A stretch of 64,000 bases of DNA, from assembly GCF_019800005.1 (NCBI RefSeq), contig NZ_JABGCL010000017.1, positions 62,001 to 126,000 of the forward strand, written 5' to 3'. The stretch is from Geminicoccus harenae (GTDB taxonomy: Bacteria > Pseudomonadota > Alphaproteobacteria > Geminicoccales > Geminicoccaceae). The notes beneath the pieces are model-generated. The model was not told the origin of the DNA, made no database searches, and was given only the letters and a program-made list of their open reading frames with translations. Made by a program: the position numbers and the translations under genes. Positions 8,541-16,371 of this stretch are shown piece by piece. The first letter of the stretch is position 1. The number at the start of each line of letters is the position of its first letter.

Positions 8541-9647
8541 TTGTCCCATCATCTACCACACGAAGCCCAGGACGGACCGGGCCCGGTCCGGGGGCCGGCC
8601 GCCATCGTGCGCTTGGCCGCCATCGGTGCGGTCGTCCTGACCGCGGCTGCCGGCTTCGCCTATACGGGCGGGTGGCTGACCCCTGCCCGGCTCTCGCCGG
8701 AGCGGGTGGTCGATGCCCTGGAGGCGAACAACGGCCAGCATCCGGGCTTTCGCCGCAACCATGCCAAGGGCATCTGCATCGCCGGCACGTTCACGGGCAA
8801 CGGGACCGGCCCAGCCCTGTCCAGGGCGAGCGTGTTCACGGGCGCCGAGGTACCGGTGGTCGGCCGGCTGGCCCTGGCCGCGGGGCGGCCGGACGTGCCG
8901 GACGAGACGAGCCCGGTCTGGAGCATGGCCCTGCGCTTTCTACCGGCGGACGGCGACGAGTGGCGCACCGGCATGAACAACATCCCGGTGTTTCCCGTGC
9001 GCAATGTCGAGGAGTTCGCGGGCTTCCTGGCGGCCACGCGGCCCGACCCCGCCACCGGCAAGCCGGACCCGGCCGCGCTGCAGGCCTTCCTGGGCGCCCA
9101 TCCGGCCACGGCGGCGGCGCTGCAGGCGATCAAGGCCGCGCCGGCGGCTGCGGGCTTTGCGACCGCCACCTATAACGGGCTCAACACGTTCCGCTTCGTC
9201 AACGCGGACGGCGAGGTGGCCGCAGTGCGCTGGTCGATGGTGCCGGAGCAGGCGGCACCGTCCGGCCCGGCACCGTCCGGCCCGAACTATCTGTTCGACG
9301 AGCTGATCGAGGCCGTGCGCCAGGGGCCGCTGCACTGGCGCCTGGTCGTGACGGTCGCAGGCCCCGACGACGTCACGGCCGATCCCACCGTCGCCTGGCC
9401 AGCTGACCGGCAGCAGGTGGAGGTCGGCACCCTCACGATCGCGTCGGTCGAAGGCGAGGATACCGGCAGCTGCCGGGACGTGACCTTCGATCCGCTGGTC
9501 CTGCCGGCCGGGATCGAGCCCGCCGACGACCCGATCCCTGCGGCACGCTCGGCGGCCTATGCCGAAGGGTTGCGCCGGCGGGATGGCGAGGCGAAGCGGC
9601 CGAGTGCCGTCCAAGTCTCCGCCGTGCGAGTGGGAGAAGGGGGATGA
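8541..9647 (+). CDS. Catalase-family peroxidase (SrpA-like), membrane anchored
   Basis: This 368-residue heme protein belongs to the small catalase-related peroxidases. The distal histidine is probably H74 (RRNHAKGICIAG), and the proximal heme ligand is Y340 in the catalase signature RxxxY (R336 to Y340, RSAAY). A single hydrophobic helix at about 22-42 after a charged start would place the enzyme in the periplasm. The start is TTG at 8541, preceded by a strong GGAGGT site (8531-8536). A small duplication (APSGP twice, about residues 240-249) sits in a loop. The stop overlaps the ATG of the cytochrome b561 gene, suggesting the two act together as a quinol-linked peroxide reductase. Confidence 0.92.
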   Translation: MSHHLPHEAQDGPGPVRGPAAIVRLAAIGAVVLTAAAGFAYTGGWLTPARLSPERVVDALEANNGQHPGFRRNHAKGICIAGTFTGNGTGPALSRASVFTGAEVPVVGRLALAAGRPDVPDETSPVWSMALRFLPADGDEWRTGMNNIPVFPVRNVEEFAGFLAATRPDPATGKPDPAALQAFLGAHPATAAALQAIKAAPAAAGFATATYNGLNTFRFVNADGEVAAVRWSMVPEQAAPSGPAPSGPNYLFDELIEAVRQGPLHWRLVVTVAGPDDVTADPTVAWPADRQQVEVGTLTIASVEGEDTGSCRDVTFDPLVLPAGIEPADDPIPAARSAAYAEGLRRRDGEAKRPSAVQVSAVRVGEGG

Positions 9648-10165
9648 ACGCGCGCTTCACCGGTCCGGCTCGCCTGTTCCACTGGCTGATGGCGGTCCTG
9701 ATCCTCGCCATGCTGTTCATCGGGGTGGGCATGGTCTCGACCGTCTCGACCCGCTACCAGCTGCTGGTCGGCATCCACCGGCCGCTCGGCATCGCGATCC
9801 TGGTGCTGGCCCTCGTCCGGCTGGGCTGGCGGCTCGGCCATCCGCCGCCGCCCCTGCCCGCCGACCTGCCGGCCGTGCAGCAGGCGCTGGCGAAGCTGTC
9901 GCACTACCTGCTCTATTTCCTGATGTTCGCCCTGCCGCTGGTGGGCTGGGGCATGCTTTCGGCGCAGGACTACCCGGTCCAGCTCTGGCCGGGCCTCCAT
10001 CTGCCGCCGATCCTGCCGGCCAGCCCGATGCTCTACGCGGCGTTGCGCTCGGCCCACGGCATGCTGGCCTACCTGTTCTTCGCCACGATCCTGGCCCATC
10101 TCGCCGCTGCCCTGATGCATGGGCTCGTCCGGCGCGACCGCGTGTTCTCCAGCATGGCGCCGTGA
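9644..10165 (+). CDS. Cytochrome b561
   Basis: This 173-residue inner-membrane cytochrome has four hydrophobic helices and the heme ligands expected for bacterial b561: H13 (LFHW), H45 (GIHRP), H138 (SAHGML) and H152 (LAHLAA). It passes electrons from quinol. Its ATG overlaps the stop of the catalase-family gene (ATGA), and the pairing suggests it feeds electrons to that periplasmic peroxidase. It is the last gene of the sigma / anti-sigma / peroxidase / cytochrome operon; the next gene is convergent. Confidence 0.95.
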   Translation: MNARFTGPARLFHWLMAVLILAMLFIGVGMVSTVSTRYQLLVGIHRPLGIAILVLALVRLGWRLGHPPPPLPADLPAVQQALAKLSHYLLYFLMFALPLVGWGMLSAQDYPVQLWPGLHLPPILPASPMLYAALRSAHGMLAYLFFATILAHLAAALMHGLVRRDRVFSSMAP

Positions 10166-10227
10166 GGCGAGGATGATCCCGCCCCCACCCGGCGCAGTCC
10201 GGGGTGGGGTGCGGGAACTGCCCGTCG

Positions 10228-11634
10228 TCAGACCGGCGGGTGCCTGGTGTGCCAGTCGGTCGCCTGCTGGAAGGCGTGGCCGGCGCAGAGCAGCACGTCC
10301 TCGGACAGATGCGGGCCGACCAGCTGGAAGGCCACCGGGATGCCCTGGTCGGAGAAGCCGCAGGGCAGGGTGATGGTCGGGCTGCCGCTCATGTCGAAGG
10401 GGGCGGTGTATTTCAGCAGGGTGGTCAGCTCCTTGGGCTCGCTGAGCGCCAGGCGCTCCAGGCTGGGCCCGGCCAGGAACAGGCCCGGCACCAGGACCAG
10501 GTCGACTTGGCGGAAGACCCGGGCGAGCCGGCCCTTGAACCGATCGCGCTCCACCGCGATCTCCGCGATCCGCTGCGGGCTGACCCCGCGGCCGATCTCG
10601 ATCAGGCCGGTGAGTGCGGGGCCGTACTCGTGCCGGCGGCTGGGATAGGTCTCGGCATGGACGAACGCGGTCTCGTAGCCGCAGAACTCGACCCAGCTCT
10701 CCAGGACCGGATTGCTGTCGGGGAAGTCGATGTCGACCAGGGTGGCGCCGATCGAGCGCAGGACTTTGGCTGCGGCATCGGTGAGCTCGGTGACCTTGTC
10801 CTCGACCCCGGTCGTGTTGAAGCGCCGGTCGATGCCGATGCGCAACCCGCGCGCGCCGAACACGCCGGCCGCCTGGACCTTGCCCAGATAGTCCGGCACC
10901 GGGGCCAGCAGCGTGGTGGGGTCGTTGTCGTCCTCGCCGGCGATCGCCTGGAGCATGGCGGCGGCATCGGCGGCGCAGCGGGTCATGGGGCCCAGATGGT
11001 CCAGCGATTCCGACAGGATGAAGGCGCCGTAGCGGCTGACCCGGCCCCAGGTCGGCTTCAGGCCGGTCAGGTTGTTCATCAGCGACGGAAAGCGGATCGA
11101 GCCGCCCGTGTCCGAGCCGATGGCGCCGTAGCAGAGCCCGGCCGCGGTCGCCACGCCCGAGCCCGAGGACGAGGCGCCGGCCCAGTACGCGCTGCCCCAG
11201 GGGTTGCGCGGTGCCGTCACCGAGGGGTGGTGCTCGGAATAGGCGCCCTCGGTCATCTGGAGCTTGCCCATCGTCACCGCCCCTGCCGTGGCGAGCTTGG
11301 CCGTGACCGTGCCGTCCTCCTCCGGCACGTATTCGGCATGGATCGCCATGCCGCCGGAGGTGCGGATGCCCTTGGTGAAGCACAGATCCTTCAGCCCGAC
11401 CGGCACGCCATGGAGCGGGCCGCGATAGCGCCCGGACATGATCTCGGCCTCGGCCCGGCCGGCCTGTTCCATCGCGAGCTCAGGCGTGACGACGGTGAAC
11501 GCGTGCAGCTTCGGCTCGAGCGCCTCGATGCGGTCCAGGACCGCCCGGGTGACCTCGCGCGGCGAGACCTGCCTGGTGCGGATCAGCTCCGCCACGTCGA
11601 CGAGGTTGGCATAGGCGAGCTGGGTTGGTTCCAT
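10228..11634 (-). CDS. Amidase (amidase-signature family)
   Basis: This 468-residue hydrolase is of the GatA/amidase-signature type. The Ser-cisSer-Lys machinery is visible: K82 (VGLKDLCF), the cis-serine in AGASSSGSG (about S157) and the nucleophile S179 in GSDTGGSIRFP. It could release ammonia from an aliphatic or aryl amide. There is no gatB/gatC neighbour, so a role in tRNA charging is unlikely. The ATG at 11634 begins MEPTQLAYANLVDVAELI, a typical family start. The long in-frame extension upstream is not protein-like. It is convergent with the cytochrome gene and divergent from a DUF1127 gene. Confidence 0.93.
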   Translation of the reverse strand: MEPTQLAYANLVDVAELIRTRQVSPREVTRAVLDRIEALEPKLHAFTVVTPELAMEQAGRAEAEIMSGRYRGPLHGVPVGLKDLCFTKGIRTSGGMAIHAEYVPEEDGTVTAKLATAGAVTMGKLQMTEGAYSEHHPSVTAPRNPWGSAYWAGASSSGSGVATAAGLCYGAIGSDTGGSIRFPSLMNNLTGLKPTWGRVSRYGAFILSESLDHLGPMTRCAADAAAMLQAIAGEDDNDPTTLLAPVPDYLGKVQAAGVFGARGLRIGIDRRFNTTGVEDKVTELTDAAAKVLRSIGATLVDIDFPDSNPVLESWVEFCGYETAFVHAETYPSRRHEYGPALTGLIEIGRGVSPQRIAEIAVERDRFKGRLARVFRQVDLVLVPGLFLAGPSLERLALSEPKELTTLLKYTAPFDMSGSPTITLPCGFSDQGIPVAFQLVGPHLSEDVLLCAGHAFQQATDWHTRHPPV

Positions 11635-11857
11635 GAGGGCATGTCCTTCCTGATCTCGAGGGGCCGAGGGCCTGATGTCGCGGGTGGGTCCGGCAAGGCG
11701 GATCCACGTGCAGGGACCGTTTCGCTGCGGCCTGGCGGCACTGTCCAGGAAGTTCCACAGAAATCCACCGCTCTCCATCCAGATCCCGTTCCGCCATGCC
11801 TGCGAAAGGATAGGATCCTAAACCTCGCCGGCCCAGGACCGGGCCAGGAGAAGGGCA

Positions 11858-12073
11858 ATGGCACTGCAACTGGTACGGGTAACCACGGCAGCGGAGAACG
11901 GGGTCGGCACACGGCGTGCTCTGGCGCGGCTCTGGCGCTTTGGCTGGTGCTGCTTCGACCGGGTGGTCCAGCGCCGGGCCCTGGCGGGGCTCACCGACGG
12001 GGAGCTGCGCGACATCGGCGTGTCCCGGCAGGATGCGCGCCTGGAGGCGGCCAGGCCGTTCTGGCGGGCCTGA
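11858..12073 (+). CDS. DUF1127 (YjiS-like) small protein
   Basis: This 71-residue arginine-rich protein carries a clear DUF1127 core in its C-terminal half: LAGLTDGELRDIGVSRQDA, then EAARPFW. This matches the consensus in which a leucine-rich helix is followed by DIG-(V/L)-SR. Such proteins are common and often multicopy in alphaproteobacteria. Some bind RNA or affect phosphate and carbon metabolism, but most are uncharacterised. The ATG at 11858 is the only start giving a complete domain. It ends 3 bases before the stop of the convergent 319-residue gene. A second, more divergent DUF1127 gene lies at 37951. Confidence 0.9.
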   Translation: MALQLVRVTTAAENGVGTRRALARLWRFGWCCFDRVVQRRALAGLTDGELRDIGVSRQDARLEAARPFWRA

Positions 12074-12076
12074 GCT

Positions 12077-13036
12077 TCAGGAACCGGCTGCCTGGCCGTT
12101 GCGCGTGATCCAGGCCTGGTCGAGCAGCTCGACGACCGCCCGGAAGTCGGCCGCCATGATCTGGTCGATGCCGGGCCGCAGTGAGCCGGTGAGGAAGCGG
12201 GCGATGCGCCGGTCGGCCTCGTCCGGGTCGTCGAGGATCAGGCCCAGGCCGGAAAGATCACGGGCGACCGATGCGTCGGCAGGCAGATAGGCGTCGTGCG
12301 TGGCGAGGCCCCGGCCCCCCGCGGGCAGGCGGACCATCAGGATCCGGGTCACGGACGGGACGCGCTCCGGCCCGAGAATGGTGGTGCCGCACATCAGCCC
12401 GCCCAGCACGCTGACCGGCGGCGAGGGGCCGAACAGGACATGGAGGAGCTGGGCGCCGGCGTGCGGGTCACGCAGGTCCAGCTGGAGCCCGTGGGGTGTC
12501 AGGGTGAGCGGACCCTCGGTCTGGAGCTGGCCGTGCGGCAGCGCCTCGGCATAGGCGGCGCGCGGCTGGGCGCTCGATGCCGGCAGGGTGATGCTGAGGC
12601 AGCCGCGGATGAGCCGGCCGGCGAAGTAAGGCGACCAGGCGTGGGAATAGCAGGCATATTCGCCCACCAGTTCCTGCACGCCGTCCGGGCGTTCGCGATG
12701 CCCGGTGCCGCGAAAGGCCTCGGCCCGGCGCAGCATGGCCGTACGCTCGGCATCGGCCTTGGGGCAGACCGCGTCGAGAAAGTCCTCGACGCTGCACTCG
12801 GCGATCCAGGCGCCCGGCCGCCCCAGGCCTAAGAGGCTGGACCAGTCCTCGTAGAGCGCCATCTCGCGCGGCTTCGAGCGGCCCTGCAGCCATTTATGCG
12901 CCCGCTCGAGATCGAACGACGTCGCGGGGTTCGCCCGGCGGAACGCCAGGGCCAAGTCCTTGCGAGTGATGGCGCCCAATGCCGCGGCGGTCAGCGACAG
13001 CTTGACGTCGATGGCGTGGCCGATCGTTTTCGCCAT
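12077..13036 (-). CDS. Conserved hypothetical protein with possible N-terminal helix-turn-helix
   Basis: I do not recognise this 319-residue protein. Codon use fits the neighbouring genes and the frame is uninterrupted, so it is very likely real. Residues about 15-60 (LTAAALGAITRKDLALAFRR, then a HKWLQGRSKPRE segment) look like a small helical DNA-binding or interaction domain of the kind found at the start of prophage-type regulators. The rest is a soluble alpha/beta protein without membrane helices. The pattern (short helical domain, WLQGRS.PR, then a ligand-like body) would suit a sensor or regulator, but this is inference. It starts at the ATG at 13036 and lies between a DUF1127 gene and an XRE regulator. 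Confidence 0.75.
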   Translation of the reverse strand: MAKTIGHAIDVKLSLTAAALGAITRKDLALAFRRANPATSFDLERAHKWLQGRSKPREMALYEDWSSLLGLGRPGAWIAECSVEDFLDAVCPKADAERTAMLRRAEAFRGTGHRERPDGVQELVGEYACYSHAWSPYFAGRLIRGCLSITLPASSAQPRAAYAEALPHGQLQTEGPLTLTPHGLQLDLRDPHAGAQLLHVLFGPSPPVSVLGGLMCGTTILGPERVPSVTRILMVRLPAGGRGLATHDAYLPADASVARDLSGLGLILDDPDEADRRIARFLTGSLRPGIDQIMAADFRAVVELLDQAWITRNGQAAGS

Positions 13037-13305
13037 AACCTGCCAGGACCAGGGTGAGGATCAGTCCAGTATCCAGGCGCTGCCTTACAAGATCCCGGAC
13101 CCGCCGGCCACTGGCTGCTGCGGCATACCCGCACGGGCGGCAGCTGGCGTGCAATCGCGGGCACGGCACTGCTGGCGCTAGCCTACTCGACGCAAGCCGT
13201 TGCCCGAGCGGCAGCCGCGCGAGATGAAGGAGCTCGTCTCGACCAGGGCCGGCCAGCCGGTCGCCGGTACCGGTGCTGTGGAGCCGCAGGACCTTGAGCC
13301 GCCGT
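13037..13305. other. Gap between the 319-residue gene and the XRE regulator
   Basis: No supported gene lies in these 269 bases. The region is upstream of the unknown 319-residue gene and downstream of the XRE gene, both on the minus strand. I see no strong hairpin or recognisable operator. Confidence 0.4.
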
Positions 13306-13707
13306 TCATTCCTCGACGCTGGCCAAGGCCCGGGCGAGGCTGCAGATCGCTTCCTGGTGACGGCGGCTCGGCACGGCGATGAAGTTGCGGGCGAGTTCCA
13401 GGAGCATGCGCTGCTGGGGCGGCGGGCTGGCGCCCGTGCTGTGGGTCATGCCCTCGAAGAAGAAGCCGACCTCCACCCCCAGCGCCTGGGCGATCTGGAA
13501 GAGCCGGCCCGCGGCGATCCGGTTGACGCCCTTCTCGTACTTGTGGGCCTGCTGGTAGGTCACGCCGATGATGTCGGCCATCTGCTGCTGGGTCAGGCCC
13601 AGCATGGTGCGGCGCGCCCGGATGCGGTTGCCCACGAACTTGTCGATGTCCTGGGCACGGGAGCGCCCGGCCCCCGCTGCTCCCTGCCGCTCCAGCTTGA
13701 CGCTCAT
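13306..13707 (-). CDS. XRE-family transcriptional regulator
   Basis: This 133-residue regulator has one helix-turn-helix domain at about residues 25-80 (IRARRTMLGLTQQQMADIIGVTYQQAH, described here in parts: LGLTQQQMADIIGV and YQQAHKYEKG). The form is the one widespread in alphaproteobacteria (SinR/Cro-like, ExpR-neighbour type), in which LFQIAQALGVEVGFFFEG follows. The start at 13707 (MSVKLERQ) is favoured because GGAG stands 9 bases upstream; starts at 13725 (ATG) and 13740 (TTG) are possible. The C-terminal part has two short helices. No operator site could be identified. The target genes are unknown. Confidence 0.92.
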   Translation of the reverse strand: MSVKLERQGAAGAGRSRAQDIDKFVGNRIRARRTMLGLTQQQMADIIGVTYQQAHKYEKGVNRIAAGRLFQIAQALGVEVGFFFEGMTHSTGASPPPQQRMLLELARNFIAVPSRRHQEAICSLARALASVEE

Positions 13708-13874
13708 CCTGCTCGTCTCCGTCATGCCCAGACCCGCCAACCACCCGTCGCGGTTGCGCCTGGGGGCAACCTTAAGGCGTAAAGGTTAACGATCCGTTCA
13801 CGCTGAAACCGGTCCCGGCCCTTGCCATCCGGATGCGGCGGCGGCAGATGCTGGCGCAACCTGGAGGGTTCGGG

Positions 13875-14150
13875 ATGAGCATGAGCGAGCGGATCCGGCT
13901 GGCGCTGGCGCCGCTGGAACCGGTGGTGGTCGAGGTGGCGGACCAGTCGGCCGGCCATCGCGGTCATGGCGGCTGGCGGGAAGGCGGCGAGACCCATTTC
14001 GAGGTGCTGGTGGTGTCGCCGCGGTTCCGGGGCCAGAGCCGGATCGCGCGCCATCGCCTCGTGCACGAGCTGGTGGCGGACCTCATGGCCGAGCGGGTCC
14101 ATGCGCTGGCGCTGCGCACCCTCACGCCCGAGGAAGCTTCCGCCGCCTGA
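13875..14150 (+). CDS. bolA: BolA family protein
   Basis: This 91-residue BolA-fold protein partners monothiol glutaredoxins in iron-sulfur handling, and some members bind DNA. The conserved stretch THFEVLVVSPRFRGQSRIAR, followed by HRLVHELVADLM, is the class signature, including the region that contacts the [2Fe-2S] cluster. The start at 13875 (MSMSERI) follows a GGAGG site (13863-13867). The usual neighbour, a monothiol glutaredoxin gene, is not adjacent here; an MFS carrier follows after 85 bases. Confidence 0.93.
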   Translation: MSMSERIRLALAPLEPVVVEVADQSAGHRGHGGWREGGETHFEVLVVSPRFRGQSRIARHRLVHELVADLMAERVHALALRTLTPEEASAA

Positions 14151-14235
14151 GCGCCTGGGCGCTTGCCGCGTGGCGCGCCGGATCGTTAAGCAGGCGGCGG
14201 ACGGCGCCCTCGCCCAGTCCGGTAGAGTGCCTGCC

Positions 14236-15447
14236 ATGCGACCTGCCGCCGACCACGCCCCGACGCGCCTCCTAGCGCGGCCCAACCTCGCCTGGCTCGG
14301 CGCTGGCTTCGGCCTGTGCTACTTCTCCAGCTTCGGCCAGACCTTCTTCATCGCCCTGTTCGCCCGGGACATCGCCGCGATCGGCGGCCTGTCCCATGGC
14401 GGCTACGGTGCGCTCTATTCGGTCGCCAGCCTCCTGAGCGGCTTCACCATGCTGTGGCTGGGCGCGCAGATCGACCGGAGCGATCTGCGCCGGTTCTGCA
14501 TGAGCGCGGTGGTCGGGCTGGCCGCAGCCTGCCTGCTCCTCGCGGCCGCGACCCATGGGCTGATGCTCATGCTCGCGATCTTCGGCCTGCGCCTGTTCGG
14601 CCAGGGCCTGATGAGCCATGCGGCGATGACGACCGTGGCGCGGCATCTGGGCAGCTTTCGCGGCCGCGGCGTCGCACTGGCAGCACTGGGCTTCAGCGTA
14701 GGCGAAGCCAGCCTGCCATATCTTACCGTGCAACTGCAGGATGTGCTCGGCTGGCGCCTAGTCTTCGCGGCGGCGGCCGTGCTGCTCCTGGCCGTGCTCC
14801 TGCCGCTGCTGTTCCTGCTGCTGCCGGCGGGCAGCGGCCGGCCCGGGCACGGGCAGGCCCCGGTCCGGCCGGCATTCTGGCTGCTGCGCGAACGGCGCTT
14901 CGGGCTGATCCTGCCGCTCATCCTGACGTCGCCCTTCGTCGGGACCGGCATCTTCTTCCACCAGGTGGCGCTGGTGGAGGCCAAGGGCTGGTCGCTCGGG
15001 CGGTTCGCAGCCGCGTTCGTCGCCTTCGCCGCGACCTCGGTGACCGGCTCGCTCGCCGCCGGCTGGCTGGTCGACCGGCTGGGCGCGATCCGGCTGCTGC
15101 CCTGGCTGATGCTGCCATTGGCCGCGGGCTGCCTGGTGCTGGGCAGCGGCGACCACACGGGGGTCATGTACCAGTTCATGGCGCTGGCCGCTCTCACCAT
15201 CGGCGCCTATGCCACGGTCACCACCTCGGCCTGGGCGGAACTTTACGGGCTGGAAAGCCTGGGCAGTGTCCGTGCCCTCGCGTCTTCGGCGACTATCCTG
15301 GCCGCGGCCGCAGCACCGGGCGCCCTGGGCTTCCTCCTCGATGCCGGGGTGTCGTTCCCGGCGATTCTGTACGGCTGTGCGGGCTTTGCGGTGGCGGCCA
15401 GCCTGCTCGCGTCGTGGGGCCTGCGCGGTTCCCGCCGCCAGGCCTGA
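14236..15447 (+). CDS. MFS transporter
   Basis: This is a 403-residue major-facilitator carrier with twelve predicted membrane helices in two six-helix halves. Recognisable features are a conserved loop 2-3 (LGAQIDRSDLRR), an arginine-containing loop (HLGSFRGRGVAL) and a matching loop in the second half (LVDRLGAIR). The substrate is unknown. The ATG at 14236 begins MRPAADHAP; the upstream open frame overlaps BolA and is not used. Nothing in the context reveals the cargo. Confidence 0.9.
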   Translation: MRPAADHAPTRLLARPNLAWLGAGFGLCYFSSFGQTFFIALFARDIAAIGGLSHGGYGALYSVASLLSGFTMLWLGAQIDRSDLRRFCMSAVVGLAAACLLLAAATHGLMLMLAIFGLRLFGQGLMSHAAMTTVARHLGSFRGRGVALAALGFSVGEASLPYLTVQLQDVLGWRLVFAAAAVLLLAVLLPLLFLLLPAGSGRPGHGQAPVRPAFWLLRERRFGLILPLILTSPFVGTGIFFHQVALVEAKGWSLGRFAAAFVAFAATSVTGSLAAGWLVDRLGAIRLLPWLMLPLAAGCLVLGSGDHTGVMYQFMALAALTIGAYATVTTSAWAELYGLESLGSVRALASSATILAAAAAPGALGFLLDAGVSFPAILYGCAGFAVAASLLASWGLRGSRRQA

Positions 15448-15603
15448 TGCGGCATTGCCACAGTTCCTGTGGCTCACTTACCCGATTGCTTCGCCCGTAA
15501 GGAGACCCTACGGGAAGGTTCGGCCGCAAGAGCTTGAATTGACTGCATTGTGGGGCAGTTGCCTGCGGCCCTTCCCTCAGCCTTGTCTCGTCCGGGGGGA
15601 CCC

Positions 15604-16185
15604 TTGCTCGATACCGTGCCGCGCGCAAAACTGACGCGCCGCTCCTGGCTTGGCGTCTGTCTCGCCGCTCCGATCGCCGTTGCCGCCACCGGCCTGCCCG
15701 CTCCTGCGCTCGCCCGCAGCAAGGCCAGGGGCATCGAGCGGATCCTGTCGTTCCATCACCAGAACACCGGCGAATCGCTCAAGGTGGTGTACAAGGCGGA
15801 TGGCCGGCTGATCCCGGAGAACCTGCTGCGCATCGATCATCTGCTGCGCGACTGGCGGAACAACGAGGTCAAGCATATCGACCCGGACCTGCTCGACCTG
15901 CTCTGGGATCTGCAGCAGAAGCTGGAGGTGGAGGAGCGGATCACCGTCCTGTCCGGCTACCGTACGCCTGCGACGAACGCGATGCTGCGCCGGCGCCGGC
16001 GCGGGGCCGCAACCAACAGCTTCCACATGAAGGGGCAGGCGATCGACCTGCGGATCGCCGGCCGCAGCACCAAGCAGATCCGCAATGCGGCGCTCGCCCT
16101 CAATCGCGGCGGCGTGGGCTTCTATCCGAGCAGCGGCTTCGTCCATGTGGACACGGGCGCACCGCGCGCCTGGCGGGGCGTCTGA
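15604..16185 (+). CDS. DUF882 / YcbK-like M15 peptidase, exported by Tat
   Basis: This 193-residue periplasmic protein belongs to the DUF882 branch of the peptidase M15/Hedgehog-type fold. The metal-site residues are visible: H141 and D148 in SFHMKGQAIDLRI, and H181/D183 in FVHVD. The YcbK family trims or recognises cell-wall peptides. The N-terminus TRRSWLGVCLAAPIAVAA (from residue 11) is a Tat-type signal, with an AxA cleavage site near residue 37. I prefer the TTG at 15604, which has GGGGGA upstream (about 15595-15600). An ATG at 15550 in the same frame would add 18 residues ahead of the signal. Confidence 0.88.
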   Translation: MLDTVPRAKLTRRSWLGVCLAAPIAVAATGLPAPALARSKARGIERILSFHHQNTGESLKVVYKADGRLIPENLLRIDHLLRDWRNNEVKHIDPDLLDLLWDLQQKLEVEERITVLSGYRTPATNAMLRRRRRGAATNSFHMKGQAIDLRIAGRSTKQIRNAALALNRGGVGFYPSSGFVHVDTGAPRAWRGV

Positions 16186-16197
16186 CCCATCGGGCCA

Positions 16198-16219
16198 GGG
16201 CGGGCGCCCCGGCCGCCCG
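16198..16219 (+). terminator. Possible terminator hairpin after the DUF882 gene
   Basis: GGGCGG (16198-16203) pairs with CCGCCC (16213-16218) across a 9-base loop, 12 bases after the stop codon. An alternative register, CGGGCG/CGCCCG, also exists. No T-run follows, so the call is tentative. Confidence 0.3.
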
Positions 16220-16371
16220 TGACCAGGCGCGGCGTCGCCGCGATCACAGCCAGCGCATGAACGGCGGCAGGCTGCCGCCCGGTGGTCGCCACTGCCGTCG
16301 CCTTGCGGCATGCTCCAGGCCGTAGCCACCCCAGCCGGCCGGCTGCTCCTCCGGATCGCGGGAAGTCGCTG

